Source: Berberis thunbergii
Lineage: Eukaryota; Streptophyta; Magnoliopsida; Ranunculales; Berberidaceae
Direction: 5' to 3'
Assembly: GCA_003290165.1 (NCBI GenBank)
Contig: QNQO01000674.1
Coordinates: 310,001-374,000, forward strand
Length of the DNA stretch: 64,000 bases
Shown: piece after piece, positions 10,990-22,260 of the stretch
Position numbering within the stretch: position 1 is the stretch's first letter
Layout of the letters: the number at the start of each line of letters is the position of its first letter
Program-made: the position numbers and the translations under genes
Notes under the pieces: model-generated
Databases searched by the model: none
The model's input: only the letters and a program-made list of their open reading frames with translations
What the model was told of the DNA's origin: nothing

Positions 10990-11235
10990 ATTTCTCCACG
11001 CGTCCACGTGCCACACACGTGCACTTTTGAAACGGTTTTAAGCCGTGGGTCACTATAGCCACGGTTTTTAGCCGTGGCAAACACACCAACGGTTTAGAAC
11101 CGTGGCCAAGCCTTTTTTTAGCCACGGTTTTAAACCGTTGGGCACTATAGTCCCGGTTTTTAGCCGTGGCAAACACACCAACGGCTTAGAACCGTGGCCA
11201 CCCCTATGTAGCTAATCAGGTTTTTTGGTGTAGTG
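10990..11235. repeat. Right terminal and subterminal repeats of CACTA element A
   Basis: Multiple copies of a roughly 20-bp near-palindrome built from ACGGTTTTAAGCCGT-type cores, ending in the CACTA terminus GGTGTAGTG at 11235. Subterminal arrays like this are the binding sites for the small CACTA transposition protein in known En/Spm-type elements. Confidence 0.85.
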
Positions 11236-11530
11236 ACGGTTCTAAGCCGTTGCACTAATTTTAGCCACGGTTTTAAGCCGTGCCAAGTACTGGCCACGGT
11301 TCTAAGCCGTTGCAATAATTTTAGCCACGGTTTTAAGCCGTGGCAAGTATGAATTACAATGACCAGTCAAAAAAAAGAAATATAGTTTGTTGCGAGGGTT
11401 TGAAACCGTTGCAAAATAATATAATACAAAAAAAATTAAATTTTTTTTGCTGCTGCAGCAAAATCATAGCCACGCATCTTTTTTTTTCTTTTAGTTAAAC
11501 TTCCAGTGGGGAGGGGCAGCTATGGGATGG
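11236..11530. repeat. Left subterminal array of another CACTA element (terminus missing)
   Basis: Directly after the terminus at 11235 the same kind of near-palindromic repeats resumes (GCCACGGTTTTAAGCCGT cores up to about 11350). An AAAATT-rich tract with GCTGCTGCAGCAAAATCA at about 11450 follows. The same tract occurs after the left array of element C near 24340, so this half has left-end polarity. Its own CACTACACC end is absent here. The simplest reading is that element A inserted into it. Confidence 0.6.
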
Positions 11531-13024
11531 CAGACCTTTATTACTTATAAAAAAAATTGATTTACAATCAATACGGGGGTACATTACGACTTTGCCCGTT
11601 TAAAAACCAAACAAAAATGGACAAAAAACCTTGCCCAATCTAAATTACTGCAACCCCAGCCACAAGCTGGCTAACAAGACGTGAAATACCAAAACAAGCA
11701 CATAAGCATAAAGAAGTACCAAAAATAAAAACAGAGTTAGCAACTCTGTTGTGGAGTTAGTGCACCTCCCTGCTCAATCTGCAGCCTCGCTCCTGCAGCA
11801 CCAACCAACATTCGCATTCCCACACCAAGCAGCACACCACATCCTACAGTACCCAGGCAACATGTAAACGTCTGGCTGCATCTTGCCTCGCTGCAGATCC
11901 GCCAACAATAGTGCCTGGAACCATTTATGCCATCTGGAAAAAGAACAATTTAGTAGAGTGGACTTCAGAAGCATAAATCAACAAATTGGTGTAAAATATG
12001 GACGGTGTAGAATATGCAAAGTTTGGTATTGTGGTTTAAGGAGCTAACCTGCTCTGCTTCCAACACCAAGGCAAAGTGCTGAAAAATCAAGTGTTTCTCT
12101 TACGGTCATCTCGGGTATGTGCAAGTCATTTTGACTTATGTACGCCGATGTTTTATGAGGAACAAACTCATCAAGTTTGCATCCATTGTAAGATACATCC
12201 CCTGTTATTTGAAATGGAAGAGAAACGTATTGGGATCACAGTAATGAGTAAATTGATCTTACCTTATATAGAAACCTCAGTTAGCTGATAATGAAGTTCT
12301 AAATTACTGATTGAGCTTGCTGCTTTGGCATTTTCTTCTTATAATTCTAATTTTTCATTGTTTTGCATCATGTAGCAGCTATAGTAGCATGTCCACTTAG
12401 ATTACAATCCATATAAATGAAATTAAGGGTGTGCTTGTTTGCTGGAGTTTTCTATTGGAAAATATCACATGCAAACTCAAATAAGCGCAGACAAATGACA
12501 TTTTTAGAGGCAATTGCTAGCCAGGAGTTACTCAACCATCGAATGCAGCCCAACTTCTTTTCTTAAAACTAAGCACAATTCAGAGTAACTGTGAATATAT
12601 CCTGAAACTTGGAGATTTCTGAGTTTCTTTTGTTTTATGTAAAAGAAATGGTATAATCAAAGATTCGAAGGAAACATTTCTTGTAGATAGCTTATTTTAC
12701 CATTTTATTATTTGCGGGGGAACTATTGTAAAAACAATCTATTTGTAGATATTTATTTTTCTAATGAAAATCTAACCTTGAGAGACTTGCTTAATTACAG
12801 CTGCAAATGACTCCTTTTCTTTCAAATTTTGCATTCACTAAATTCTTAGCTTCGGTGAATGGTAATTCTATTTTCCCTCATTTGCATAAACATTGACAAG
12901 ATCTTAACCATATGGTAAAGCATTCTCTCTAATCTCTTTTCTTCTTTTTCAACTGTTTTTCTCTGTATACATATGCAGGTTTCTCATGGAAAGTCTTTAA
13001 AAAAAAGGTTTCTCACGGATTCTT
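11531..13024. other. No recognisable gene; contains a repeat shared with the ankyrin gene upstream region
   Basis: Mostly AT-rich non-coding sequence. A short open stretch at 11774-11974 (minus) shows no family resemblance. The segment 12791-12976 is a direct copy of 50402-50583. Confidence 0.35.
12791..12976. repeat. Copy of the ankyrin-gene upstream segment
   Basis: About 185 bp starting TTAATTACAGCTGCAAATGA is clearly homologous, in direct orientation, to 50402-50583, which lies about 250 bp upstream of the ankyrin gene start. It differs by small indels and substitutions. It is non-coding. Removing the 33 kb Tat insertion would bring the two copies to about 4 kb apart. Confidence 0.75.
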
Positions 13025-14320
13025 TTTCATAATCATCATCATCATCATCAAAGCCCATTCCCGATATTTTCAGGGTCGACTACATGGATTTTGGTTCTCC
13101 AAGCAATGCGGTCTTTCCACATATCCTCGTCTAATCCAAGCTCAATGATATCTTCATTCACCATCTTCATCCAAGTTTTCAACGGTCGTCCCTTCCGTTT
13201 ACACCCTCCATTAACTTGCCAATCTAGACATTTTCTAATTGGCGTCGTGCTTGGTCTCCTCCGCACATGACCAAACCAAGTTAAACGTTTTTATCTAATT
13301 TTGTCCTCTATGGGCGCTACACCTAAGTATCTCATAATTCTTTCATTTCTAATTTTATCCTTACGAGTTCTACCACACATCCACCTTAACATACGCATTT
13401 CTGCTACTGCCATTCTATGCGTATGTTGTCTCGTAGTAGCCCAACATTCTGAACCGTATAGCATGGCTGGTCGAACAATTGTCTTATAGCATTTCCCTTT
13501 TAGCCTTATAGGCATCCTTTTATCGCATAATACTCTTGACGCCATTCTCCATTTCGACCAACCAGCTTTAATCCTATGGTCTACATCTTCTCCAATAGCC
13601 CCATTCTTTTGAATTATAGATCCAAGATATCGAAAAGCCTCACACTCTGGGACCTCTACACCTTCGATCTCAATTGCATTACTTCTCCCTTGTGGTTCAC
13701 AACCAAAGTTGCACACTAGATACTCCATCTTCGAACATCTAATTCTAAAACATTTACTCTCTAAAGCCTCTCGACACTTAACTAATTTCTGACCTAAACC
13801 TGCACTAGTCTCATCCATTAAGACAATATCATCTACAAATAACATGCACCAAGGTACATCTTCTTGCAAATGTCTCGTCAACTCATCCATGACAAAAGCA
13901 AAGAGATATGGACTTAACACCGACTCTTGATGTAGTCCTACTGACACTAAAAATTCACTGGACATCCCACCTACTGAGCCAACACTTGTTACAGCCCCTT
14001 CATACACATCCTTAATGTTATCGACATAACATTGAGACACTTTCTTCCTTTCAAGCACTCAACAAATTAACTCCCTTGAGACCCTATCATATGCTTTCTC
14101 CAGATCAATAAAAACCATATGCAAACTCTCGTGCCTCTCAATATTTTTCTATAGTTTGCCTAAGCAGGAAGATGGCCTCCGTAGTGGACCTACCCGGCAT
14201 AAATCCAAATTGATTCTCCGAAACCGTGGTTGAACTCCTAAGTCTTCGTTCTATAACCCTTTCCCAAAGTTTCATCGTATGACTCATAAGATTTATCCCT
14301 CTATATAGTTCGAGCAATTC
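13025..14320 (-). mobile_element. RTE-type LINE, 5'-truncated, broken reverse transcriptase
   Basis: Minus-strand non-LTR retrotransposon remnant. From the 5' side it reads YRGINLMSHTMKLWERVIER then SENQFGFMPGRSTTEAIFLL (about 14150-14320). After a frame break it runs from 14058 to 13291 through the palm domain, with a catalytic-site variant MLFVDDIVLMDE (usually FADDI; both aspartates kept) and FRYLGSIIQKNG. After another break it ends at 13048 with a GRPLKTWMKMVNEDI-like region. The 3' end is the ATC/GAT microsatellite at 13033-13050, typical of RTE elements. Truncation falls where homology stops, near 14320. No endonuclease domain is present, so it is inactive. Confidence 0.85.
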
Positions 14321-14918
14321 TGGAACTATAAAGTAGGTTAAAGTTGATGGCAAGTAGAATCATCCATTACTTGCATGGTAATCAAATTAAACAAATATAA
14401 TGCTTTTGGTGATATTAACGTTGTTAATGCATGACTTTGTTTACAAGCGGGTGTGAAACTCATGATGATGATCGGCATTGTAACTTCGGTCTAGACTATA
14501 TGTACTGTCTGGTAGTGCCGAAGGTAGTAGAGTATATATCCAGTTGAACATCAAAGACAAAAAAACATGTTACAACTTCAATCCAAATGAATCATTTTTA
14601 CAATATTATGTAAATTTAAAAGTTACCGGAATAATGAGAACACAAGAAATCAGTATGAAAAAGCATTTTTTACTCGAGGATTGCCCATAAATCCCTTTTA
14701 AGTTAACCTTGACGCTATTCTAGAATGTCGAATACATTTCAAAAGAAGAGAATTCAAACAGAATAGCAAAAGGTATTCTCAAACATGACCAATTCAACGC
14801 GTATGTTAAAAACCATGAAAACAAACTTCATCACATCCAAGTCTACCCTAAAACAATCCAAATTTCTTCCAAAAACACTTCAAATGATTAAAAAAATGAT
14901 GACAAACTTTATTACTTT
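14321..14918. other. No recognisable gene
   Basis: AT-rich sequence between the truncated LINE and the Tat element. The last five bases (14914-14918, ACTTT) are one copy of the Tat target-site duplication. Confidence 0.4.
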
Positions 14919-15353
14919 TGATGCATCCAAATCCGTCCTGATCGATTCCAGGCCTGCAAAGGATGAACAACAGTGAGCCAAGGACCAGTGTTGTGGTTGT
15001 CGAGGCACTCTGATGCAGGTGACTTATTAGATGGATGTAGATTGTAAATTAGATCTATAGTGTGTACCTTTCCCATCCTCCTTGTTCACCTTATATAGTG
15101 AGCATTTCACTCCTCCATTGACTCTATTGTTGAGGTATCATAGAGGGAGGAGATCCCCTATAGGATCTTACCCATCCATGACTGAGTTCCATTCTGTACT
15201 TTGCTCTGTTTGGAACCCAATACTTGATTGGGTTGAGAGTTGGGCCAAGCTCCAACACCGGGCTAGGACTGCGCAATTTGGGGCCTTTCCGTATTAGGGC
15301 CTGCTTGTGCCAAGTGTACGGTAGTGATCAAATAATTGTTTGATGTCTCATCA
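14919..15353 (-). repeat. 3' LTR of the Tat-like element
   Basis: In minus-strand sense it starts TGATGAGACATCAAACA (ending at 15353) and ends GGATGCATCA (14919). It shares block after block with 47622-48183, including the runs around GGATGGATGTAGA-TGTAAATTAGAT and GGGTTGAGAG, but is about 130 bp shorter. Confidence 0.85.
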
Positions 15354-15569
15354 GCAACCTCCTAATTAGTAGCATTGCGTACGGGGACACTAACTAGCTT
15401 TACATGGGGGATTGTGTGATGCCATGATGGCGTATTTTGATGCCTTTGCGGCTTCCACACTGCAATTAATGCTTGTGTAGCGGTAAGGTAATTACTTATT
15501 TTGCACACTAGGCTTATATAGGCCTATTTTGCGAGAGTTTTGATCTTTCACCTTTTAGAGCCTGCTATT

Positions 15570-16166
15570 GTTCTCTGCATGGTCAAGAACTCTCTAGTCG
15601 AATTTAGTGCAAATCTCTTTCCAACCATGTCTATGAGATCCCAACAGTTTTCTCAATAGTGACAAACAACTTGTCTTGAGTTTTTTGGAGAAAGCTCGAA
15701 GTCAGAAAGAGATCTGGCTGACCTTTGCAGCAGCAATCAGGTTTCTGAGGACTAGAGGTTATCGCTGATTAAAAGGGGTGAGGCTTTGTTGACCCCAAGG
15801 GAAGGTTATGTCAGCCTACACAAAACCAAGTTCAAGGTAGGCCTGTGTTTTCCTATTCTTGACGCCATTTGCCAGCTCTTGTCATACTAGGGCATTGACC
15901 TAGTCCAGTTTGGTCCAAATGGGTGAAAGATCTTGATCGCCATGCTAGCTAGAGTGAAGGAGGTTGGGCTCCATCTGTTGCCTAAGTTAATCCATTTGAT
16001 GGCTCATATTAGGATGAACTAGCATGGTGTTTGCTTGTTAGAAAGGCCTGCTTGTCTGGACACGCTTCCAGATGATGTGAAGAACTGGCATAAGTACTGC
16101 TTATTTGCTTCAATGAAGTTTGGGCACTTTATGTGTGGTGGCCAACTGATCATCAACAACTTTAGG
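15570..16166 (+). pseudogene. Opposite-strand ORF of the Tat element (gypsy-associated, Transposase_28-like)
   Basis: Plus-strand decayed coding region lying just inside the 3' LTR and opposite to the element's gag. Broken frames read SLHKTKFKVGLCFPILDAIC, then a PNGWKILIAML-like stretch and LPDDVKNWHKYCLFASMKFG. The same protein recurs, better preserved, at 58828-61182 in the second Tat element, with matching LH-G--FPILD and WQKYYF blocks. This resembles the family known as putative gypsy-type transposon protein (Pfam Transposase_28), of unproven function. It is cut at 16166 by an LTR insertion and has several stops. Confidence 0.6.
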
Positions 16167-18890
16167 TGTAACGCCCCGATTTCCAATACACCAAAACGTC
16201 CTAAAATTAAGAAGTAATTTTTTTAAAGCAATAACAGTAACATACTTGCACACCAATAAAATGAGATAACTTACCATCCTAAAAGACAAGGATCTACAGC
16301 TCAACTTCTTCGACTACAAACTCCACGACTTGCACTAAGATAAGAGTACACCCGCATGCCATAGAAAAACAATATGGGTCAGCCAAAGCTGGTATGAGTA
16401 GATCATAGATATATAACACTACTACACAACGATCGGATGTCATGATGATGCTATACAATATATATATCAGAGGTAAACCTAGATGTTGCTAATACATGAG
16501 ATGCAAGATGAAATGAGAGAAATTTCAGATGTGGTTAAGATTTTCAATCAACACGCCATAATCTAAGTCATGAAACTATTCACGAATTTATGAAAATCGA
16601 CACCATCAAGGATACATATACACATACTAATAAACTAGCATATATACAACACTCAGAAAGAACTTATGTCTTACTCAAAACCAAAATCCTCGGGAATGAT
16701 CCATTGCATTAGGCTAAACCACCCCAAAGCAATGGCTTAGTTTTCCCATCTATATGAACATACCACATTCTATTAGCATAACAACCATAATGGATCATTT
16801 CTTTATACAATCATGCATCACAAAAGTAAAATCCATATTAACTAATACATCATGAAAATCGTTAGAACTATAAAAGCAGTGTAGTCAAAGCCATTCAAAA
16901 CCACCGCTTAAAAGCAAAAGCCAAGCCATGACATCTCCCTACGCTTTGGTCAAAGCAAGACCACTACCCCAAAGCCACCAAAAGCCATCGCTCATAGCGT
17001 TTTTTCTTGAAGCATGAAGCCACCAAAGCCATGGCTTCATTAAACAAAAGCTTTTTTTTGTGTTTTTTGTCTTTCTTCTTCTTCTCATACTTTTTTCTCT
17101 TTCTCATTCTCTCTTTTAGGCTTCACCGCTGAATCAGAGAGCTTCAACAGAGCAACAATTGAACATATTTCTTGATGGATGAATCTTCTCACAATCTTTT
17201 TATTCTTGCATTATTTTCTTTCTCGATTTAGGAGAGCTTCGAGGGAGCAGCAGTTCAGTTTCACTTCTTCCCATCCTCTCATCTACTTCTTTTTTCCTAA
17301 ATTGTTGAATCAAATTCACTATGTTTCTTTATTCACCCCTTTGTTTTCCTCTTTACAAAGCTCTCAAATACGGATTTTCAAAGGAGAACATAGTCACACA
17401 GCTTATGCACTTGCACCTTCAAACGATTCTCTAATGGATGCCATCAGAATTTTCACTGTCATGTTCCCACCGGAAGTATATTATAACTAACTTCACAAGG
17501 AACTCACCATATCACCTTAAAAAGTGAGGTTCACTTATTTCATGGTAAGCCATGTACCTGCATAAACTATTAATGGGCTTACTTCCTCGACAATTAGTCA
17601 TAAAATGAATATTGTAATGACCACTAGTTAGCAACATAAATGCAAATGAGTTTATCCTATATTTTACAACAATCACACCTAGTCCAACGTGTCGAACATG
17701 TCTCACCCTTATATGCCTCTAGACACACATTGATACCACTCCTGGCATGTATGCTCCCAGGCGGAGTGTCGCCTTTAGGACATACACGTTGCCACAGAAG
17801 GTTGTTTGTGTAGTCCAATCACCAATCATAGTGGGCATCAGGGACATTCAACCCAATTAAGAGCCCAATCATCCTCAAGACGAGGCAATGATCAATTGCG
17901 GCGGGAGTTCCTTTCTTAGATGTGGTGAATAAAAAATCAAGCACCCTCAAGGTCGAGGTAGTTATTAACTACACTTGGTGGTTCAGTTCTTGGATGAGAG
18001 ATCAGTATCAAACACCCTCAAGGCCGAGGCATGATTTACTGCGCCGAGAGTTTCTTTATTGGATGAGGGATCCAACCCCGTTCTCAAGGCCACGATGCTA
18101 CTCCCTACCAAGGTTTCACATAGTTCCTAGTATTGAATGGGTGATATACACCAAACATGGTATGCATATCCATTTGGCTAGAATTGCGAGAAAATGTAGT
18201 TTAAAATGATGCAGGGCAATTATTGGAGTAATCTATAAATACCATCCATGAGATGTTCAATGATTTTCCAACTATGCCACATATACATACACGCCATCAG
18301 GTTTCCAACAACTCATCATAAGTGTCAGGTTCACTAACATTACCCCTGAGACATTCATAACCATAGTAATATATCTCACAACATTGAAATGCATGAATAG
18401 TCAGCTCAGAGTATTCATTCCATGGTATCCATGATATACACCATTTCACAAGTAGTTCATATATACCATTTTATAAATAAAAATGTCGCCATAGATAAAT
18501 TCATGGATCAAATTCACTTTGCAATCCATTCTATTCATAAGCATGCTTATATCACCCCATTGGTTTCATGCCATAATCAAATAACTCATCAACTACATGA
18601 CTTACTTGGTTCTTCATATTACAACTTAGAAACATTAAAAAAAAAACCCTTTAATAACGGAAAAAGTTTGCACTTTAGCAAGAAGTATAAGCCATTATAA
18701 GCATGCAAACACATCAAAGTGAAGGTAAACGTGCATGCAGACATAATGAAATTATCATTACCCTGACCTACATCTAGCCAAAAAGGTGCTAACGAATCAG
18801 CCCTGACTCTGATTCCACCATCTACGAAGCTGTCTCTGACTCTACTTCGTCTGATCTTGCCACCCGAGCAGCGTTTTGTATAAAAAAGGG
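16167..18890. repeat. LTR-like insertion beginning TGTAACGCCCCGATTTCC
   Basis: The abrupt start TGTAACGCCCCGATTTCC at 16167 is the usual 5' start of long LTRs in several plant gypsy lineages. Later tracts near 18760-18880 (CTGACCTACATCTAGCC, CTCTGATTCCACCATC, ACCCGAGCAGCGTTTTGTA) are also characteristic of such LTRs. No internal coding region follows, so it may be a solo LTR or a degraded element. I could not find a matching target-site duplication, so the right border is approximate. Confidence 0.5.
17873..18110. repeat. Tandem repeat, about 71-bp unit, three to four copies
   Basis: CCTCAAG-CGAGG anchors recur at 17873, 17945, 18016 and, less well, 18082. Each is followed by ATGAT-AATTGCG and a GGAGTTC-TT-TT-GATG segment. 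Copies are diverged. Confidence 0.65.
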
Positions 18891-19019
18891 TTCATCAATA
18901 CAAAACTTTTGCTTTTCTTGTTTCGTGTTTGTGCTATATTTGTCGTACTTGATAAGAACACTAACTTAATTTTTGGGAAGTGTTAAGTCGTAGAATAGTT
19001 GTCTTTACCCGAGCAGATC

Positions 19020-19570
19020 AGGTTTTTGTAGTGTCGTAAGCTTTAGCTCGAAGAGGAGTTATAGGAATCCTAATCCTGAATAGAGTTAGGTTGCAGAGAA
19101 GTCATCTTCGTCTGAATGGATTGGACCTCCGTATTATATGGGCTCAATCCTGAAGAGGAGTCAAGCTGTAGGGAAGTTGTCTCTGCCCAAGGGCTAAACT
19201 TCCATAAAGAATCCTAATCCCTAGCTAGAGTTAAGTTGGAGATAAGTCGTCTTCGTTCAAATGGATTGGACCTCCTTAGTATATGGGCTCCATAAGAAGA
19301 GGAGTCGAGCTGTAGGGAAGTCGTCTTTGCCCGAAGGCTAGACTTCCATAAAGAATCCTAAACCCAAAGAGGAGTTAGGTTGCGAAAAAGTTGTCTTTAT
19401 CCGAATGGAATGGACTTCTATAATATACGGGCTCACTCCTAAGGAAGATGTGAGCTGGCGGGAAGTCGCTTGCTCGAAAGTGTTAGATACCCATGATGTA
19501 CCCTAATCCTAAAATGAAGTTAGGTTCTAGAGAAGTGATCTTAGTCTGAATGGACTATACCTCTGTTAAG
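19020..19570. repeat. Tandem repeat, about 146-bp unit, four copies
   Basis: The motif AATCCTAATCC-GAGTTAGGTTG recurs near 19063, 19208, 19355 and 19499. Each is followed by GAAGTCGTCTT and GAATGGA-TGGACCTCC-TATATGGGCTC. It lies between the opposite-strand ORF and the pol side of the Tat element. The second Tat element has an unrelated-sequence tandem array in the same relative place, so this looks like a structural feature of the family. Confidence 0.8.
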
Positions 19571-19763
19571 CGGACTAGGTCACTTGTACGGTGAGTTGTT
19601 GACATCCTGAATTAGACTAGGCTCGGCTCCTGTGCGCCATCTCAGTCCCTTACACATAGTTTGCCCCTGAATACAGAGTTGAGTGTGAAATGACACCGTT
19701 TTAATAGAGAACACCTTTATTGATAATTGTTTTTTAAACGTTGTACATGATATTCTCTCCATT

Positions 19764-19930
19764 CACAACAAGAAAAATGTTCATTACTAGCGTTTCAAAT
19801 GTTCATTAATAACATTTAACAAATGCTATTATATTAGTTTCTATAGCGTTTTTCAATGAACTTTTTTTCTATGGCACTCGATGAGTGCTATCAAATGACT
19901 TTTTATAACATCTTATAAGTTTTATTTCTA
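19764..19930. repeat. Left terminus and subterminal repeats of element B
   Basis: Starts CACAACAAGAAAAATG, followed by alternating AAATGTTCATTA, AACATTTAACAAATGCTAT and ATAGCGTTTTTC units, and ends near GAGTGCTATCAAATGAC. The right end shows the same words in inverse order at 45440-45541. Confidence 0.7.
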
Positions 19931-20119
19931 GAAAATAAAAATCTAAATGTGCCGAACTTAAACATTTCCATGAATGGAGACAAAGTAATGTAAGTAATAA
20001 GATAATGTATTCATCGAGTCACAAAATCTATCAAATAATAAATATCATACTACATTTATTTCAGTTGAATAATAAAGATAATGTATTACATCGAGTCACA
20101 ATCCTTTCCAGTTTCCAAC

Positions 20120-20380
20120 TTCATTGCTTTGGTTCTCCCCTTCCTTCATTTGTTGATGTTGGTTCAACTCCTCAACATTCTCAATTGAGCTTTGAACAAT
20201 GTCATGGTTGGTGTTATTCCATAGATCATTGCGGTGGTAATGATCGCAACTTGCGCACCTGCAACAATAACAGCACACAACAACTGCACCCTCAACAGCA
20301 GAAACTGCAACACATCTAATAAATTGATAAAGAATATCCAGTGTCTTGATGAGAGCCTTTTGATATGCTACCATAATCAT
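20120..20380 (-). pseudogene. Unrecognised coding-like fragment at the left end of element B
   Basis: A minus-strand open stretch reads DHYHRNDLWNNTNHDIVQSS and then IENVEELNQHQQMKEGENQS before a stop. It looks like the C-terminal end of a real, Gln/Asn-rich protein rather than chance sequence, but I do not recognise it. Confidence 0.3.
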
Positions 20381-20529
20381 AAAGATAATAACATATGAAA
20401 ATTGGTTTCATGACTAAAGAAGAAACAAATAGAACATGGATTTAAAATTAAGTGAGTGAATCAACTTATTTATCCTTGTGGAGCATAACAGTAAAAGTGA
20501 AATATCAATGTATGTAAGAGCAATCTGCT

Positions 20530-20760
20530 TACCCTATACCAGTTACCGTCTGAATCTATGTATGTAAGAGCAGTCCGCTTGTCCACCGGATTGAAGGGTA
20601 GAAAATGTACTTCTATGATATTTGCACATGCTTGCACTCAAAAAGATGGTTAAGAATTTCTTGTTCCAAGAAATAATACCTACCATAATTATGTAGTATT
20701 GCAACTGCAGACTATTTTCTATTTCATTTGCTACCCTTTTTGGATCAGCAAGCATGTTGA
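20530..20760 (-). pseudogene. Second plasma-membrane H+-ATPase fragment (nucleotide-binding domain)
   Basis: Two minus-strand exon pieces: MLADPKRVA near 20755, and [20 protein letters not shown] with SDGNWYRVS at about 20533-20615. Both belong to the nucleotide-binding domain of P3A proton pumps. The same region is present in the main H+-ATPase copy at 41310-41590 with different substitutions, so this is an independent capture or an old duplicate. The sequence just below (20485-20535) repeats ATTGCTCTTACATACATTGA, a short tandem duplication of the exon's own bases. The fragment is isolated and inert. Confidence 0.75.
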
Positions 20761-20894
20761 TTGAACTTAATTGAACTTTTTAACAACCTCAAAAGTTCCC
20801 ATTTACAATTATTTCAATAATATTAAAAATTACAAATTCATAAAAACCACACAAACAAAACTGAAGAGGAAATAAAATATGAGCTAAACACGAG

Positions 20895-21085
20895 TTAGCA
20901 ACGAACCTTGCAATGCCAATCACATCATCTTCATCAACTAGAATTACACTGAATTCCTTTGAAGTAAAGGGAAACAATCCAGCAGTATAAAGGTTGTTCC
21001 TCCCATCATAAGCAGGAAGCTTCATACCCAAATTAGCTCTCTATGAACTTTCACCAACTGAGCCATGATAGCTCTATTCAATTTA
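20895..21085 (-). pseudogene. Argonaute fragment (end of linker/PAZ-proximal region)
   Basis: Minus strand. One frame reads LNRAIMAQLVKVHRE, then a one-base shift leads into NLGMKLPAYDGRNNLYTAG and LFPFTSKEFSVILVDEDD. The pair QLVK-YRES-LG-RLPAYDGRKSLYTAG and PF-SKEF-I-LVDEDD is diagnostic of plant AGO1/AGO10-type proteins, which load small RNAs to silence targets. Only about 60 codons in the N-terminal domain are present; PAZ, MID and PIWI are absent. The frameshift and lack of flanking exons make it a captured remnant. It sits between two H+-ATPase pieces, showing that unrelated fragments were joined inside element B. Confidence 0.82.
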
Positions 21086-21339
21086 CGTGAACTCACCCTC
21101 AGGGTTTATCTTAACTTGCAACAAACCAAAACAATGTAATGAGTACCGAAAACATCAAAGCCTTCTGGTATGTAGTATGAATGTTTATCCAATACAAATA
21201 TGCAAGTACGTTTCATTCGTAATGCTACTTACATCGTAATGAAATAAATCCTTGCCAGGTAACTCTGCAAGGAAATAAAAAGTCGATAAGCCCAAAAAAA
21301 GAAAAAAATAGAAAGGAAGCAAGATTTGCCTGATACAAA

Positions 21340-22260
21340 TTACTCACCAACTGTGCAACCAAGAAAGCCACCACAAGCAAAAGACCAGGACACTCACAAA
21401 AAGACCAACTACGTGATCGTGTCACAAAGATGAGGGCCTGGCTGATTGTGCTTACTTGCAAGTATACTGTTGATGCAAGCCTTCTATAATCATCTCGAGC
21501 TATTTTTTGCAGACTCGGAACTTTGAATATACGCTAAAAATTTATGAAGCAAGATAAGAGAGCTAATCAGAACAACTGAGAGTGTGGTAAATTATATTCA
21601 CCATAGACAAACTAACCATGGCTTCCAAATATACATCAGAGTACTCACATATATTCTTCAATAGATTGAGATTTTTTGATGATCAAATTGAACACTAATA
21701 GGCACAGTAATGCTGGGATAAATATAAATTCACAGTTCAAGGCATTCTCAATTCCCAGAGGAAAACAAAACCCAAAAAGAAGCTTCACACCGGAAAGAAA
21801 TTTGTCTTGTATGCTACCCAAAAGAATATGACTGTCATAACTGCCAAGTAACTACCAAGAATGACACCAATTGCAAATATCTCAGATAGCTTCCATCTAT
21901 CTGGTAGAAGAGAAGGCTTTACTCTATCTTTTGATATTGTCATTATGGTACCTAAAATATTGAGCTGAATCAGTTTTGCACTATGATGAGAGACGTTTGA
22001 AGAAAATGGAGCTTGAATATGTAGGAAAAAGTAAACTGGCTAACAGACCAACTAGAAGCATTCATTAGCCTGATAAGCAAGCTGTTTAGAAAAAGATGAA
22101 AACAATATAGAACAATTTTAAACTAGGAAAAAAAAAGGATAAAGAAAACCAAACATCATTCAGGATAGTAATGATTAGAACCATGAAGAGTGGAAAGTCA
22201 AACTGCCATATGAGAGCAAGCAACATGAAATCGAGTTGTTCCAAGAAATCAAGAAGTGGG
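21340..22260 (-). pseudogene. Plasma-membrane H+-ATPase fragment, C-terminal membrane part (3' of retrotransposon)
   Basis: Continuation of the H+-ATPase piece cut by the chromovirus. Exon at about 22150-22260: FMLLALIWQFDFPLFMVLII and TILND (transmembrane segments 5-6). Exon at about 21790-21955: [20 protein letters not shown] followed by [20 protein letters not shown] and [12 protein letters not shown] (segments 6-7). Exon at about 21340-21545: [20 protein letters not shown] and [15 protein letters not shown] (segments 8-9). All match P3A pumps, which energise the plasma membrane with ATP. Segment 10 and the regulatory C-terminus with its phosphothreonine are absent. Intron positions are kept. 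Confidence 0.88.

Larger units (their letters stand above)
1..11235 (-). mobile_element. Gene-capturing CACTA element A (right part; left end outside window)
   Basis: The right end is a typical CACTA terminus: TTTTGGTGTAGTG finishes at 11235, preceded by about 200 bp of subterminal repeats of the type CCACGG-TTTTAAG-CCGTGG. Inside lie at least seven unrelated host-gene fragments, all on the minus strand, each one to a few exons long and some with frame breaks or stops. This is the architecture known for Pack-CACTA or transduplicating CACTA elements. No matching left terminus is visible in the window, so attribution of the most distal fragments (0-2 kb) to the same element is inference. No transposase reading frame is seen in this part. 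Confidence 0.6.

Noticed and set aside
13301..13489. Plus-strand ORF of 62 residues
   Set aside because: Antisense of the RTE reverse-transcriptase frame.
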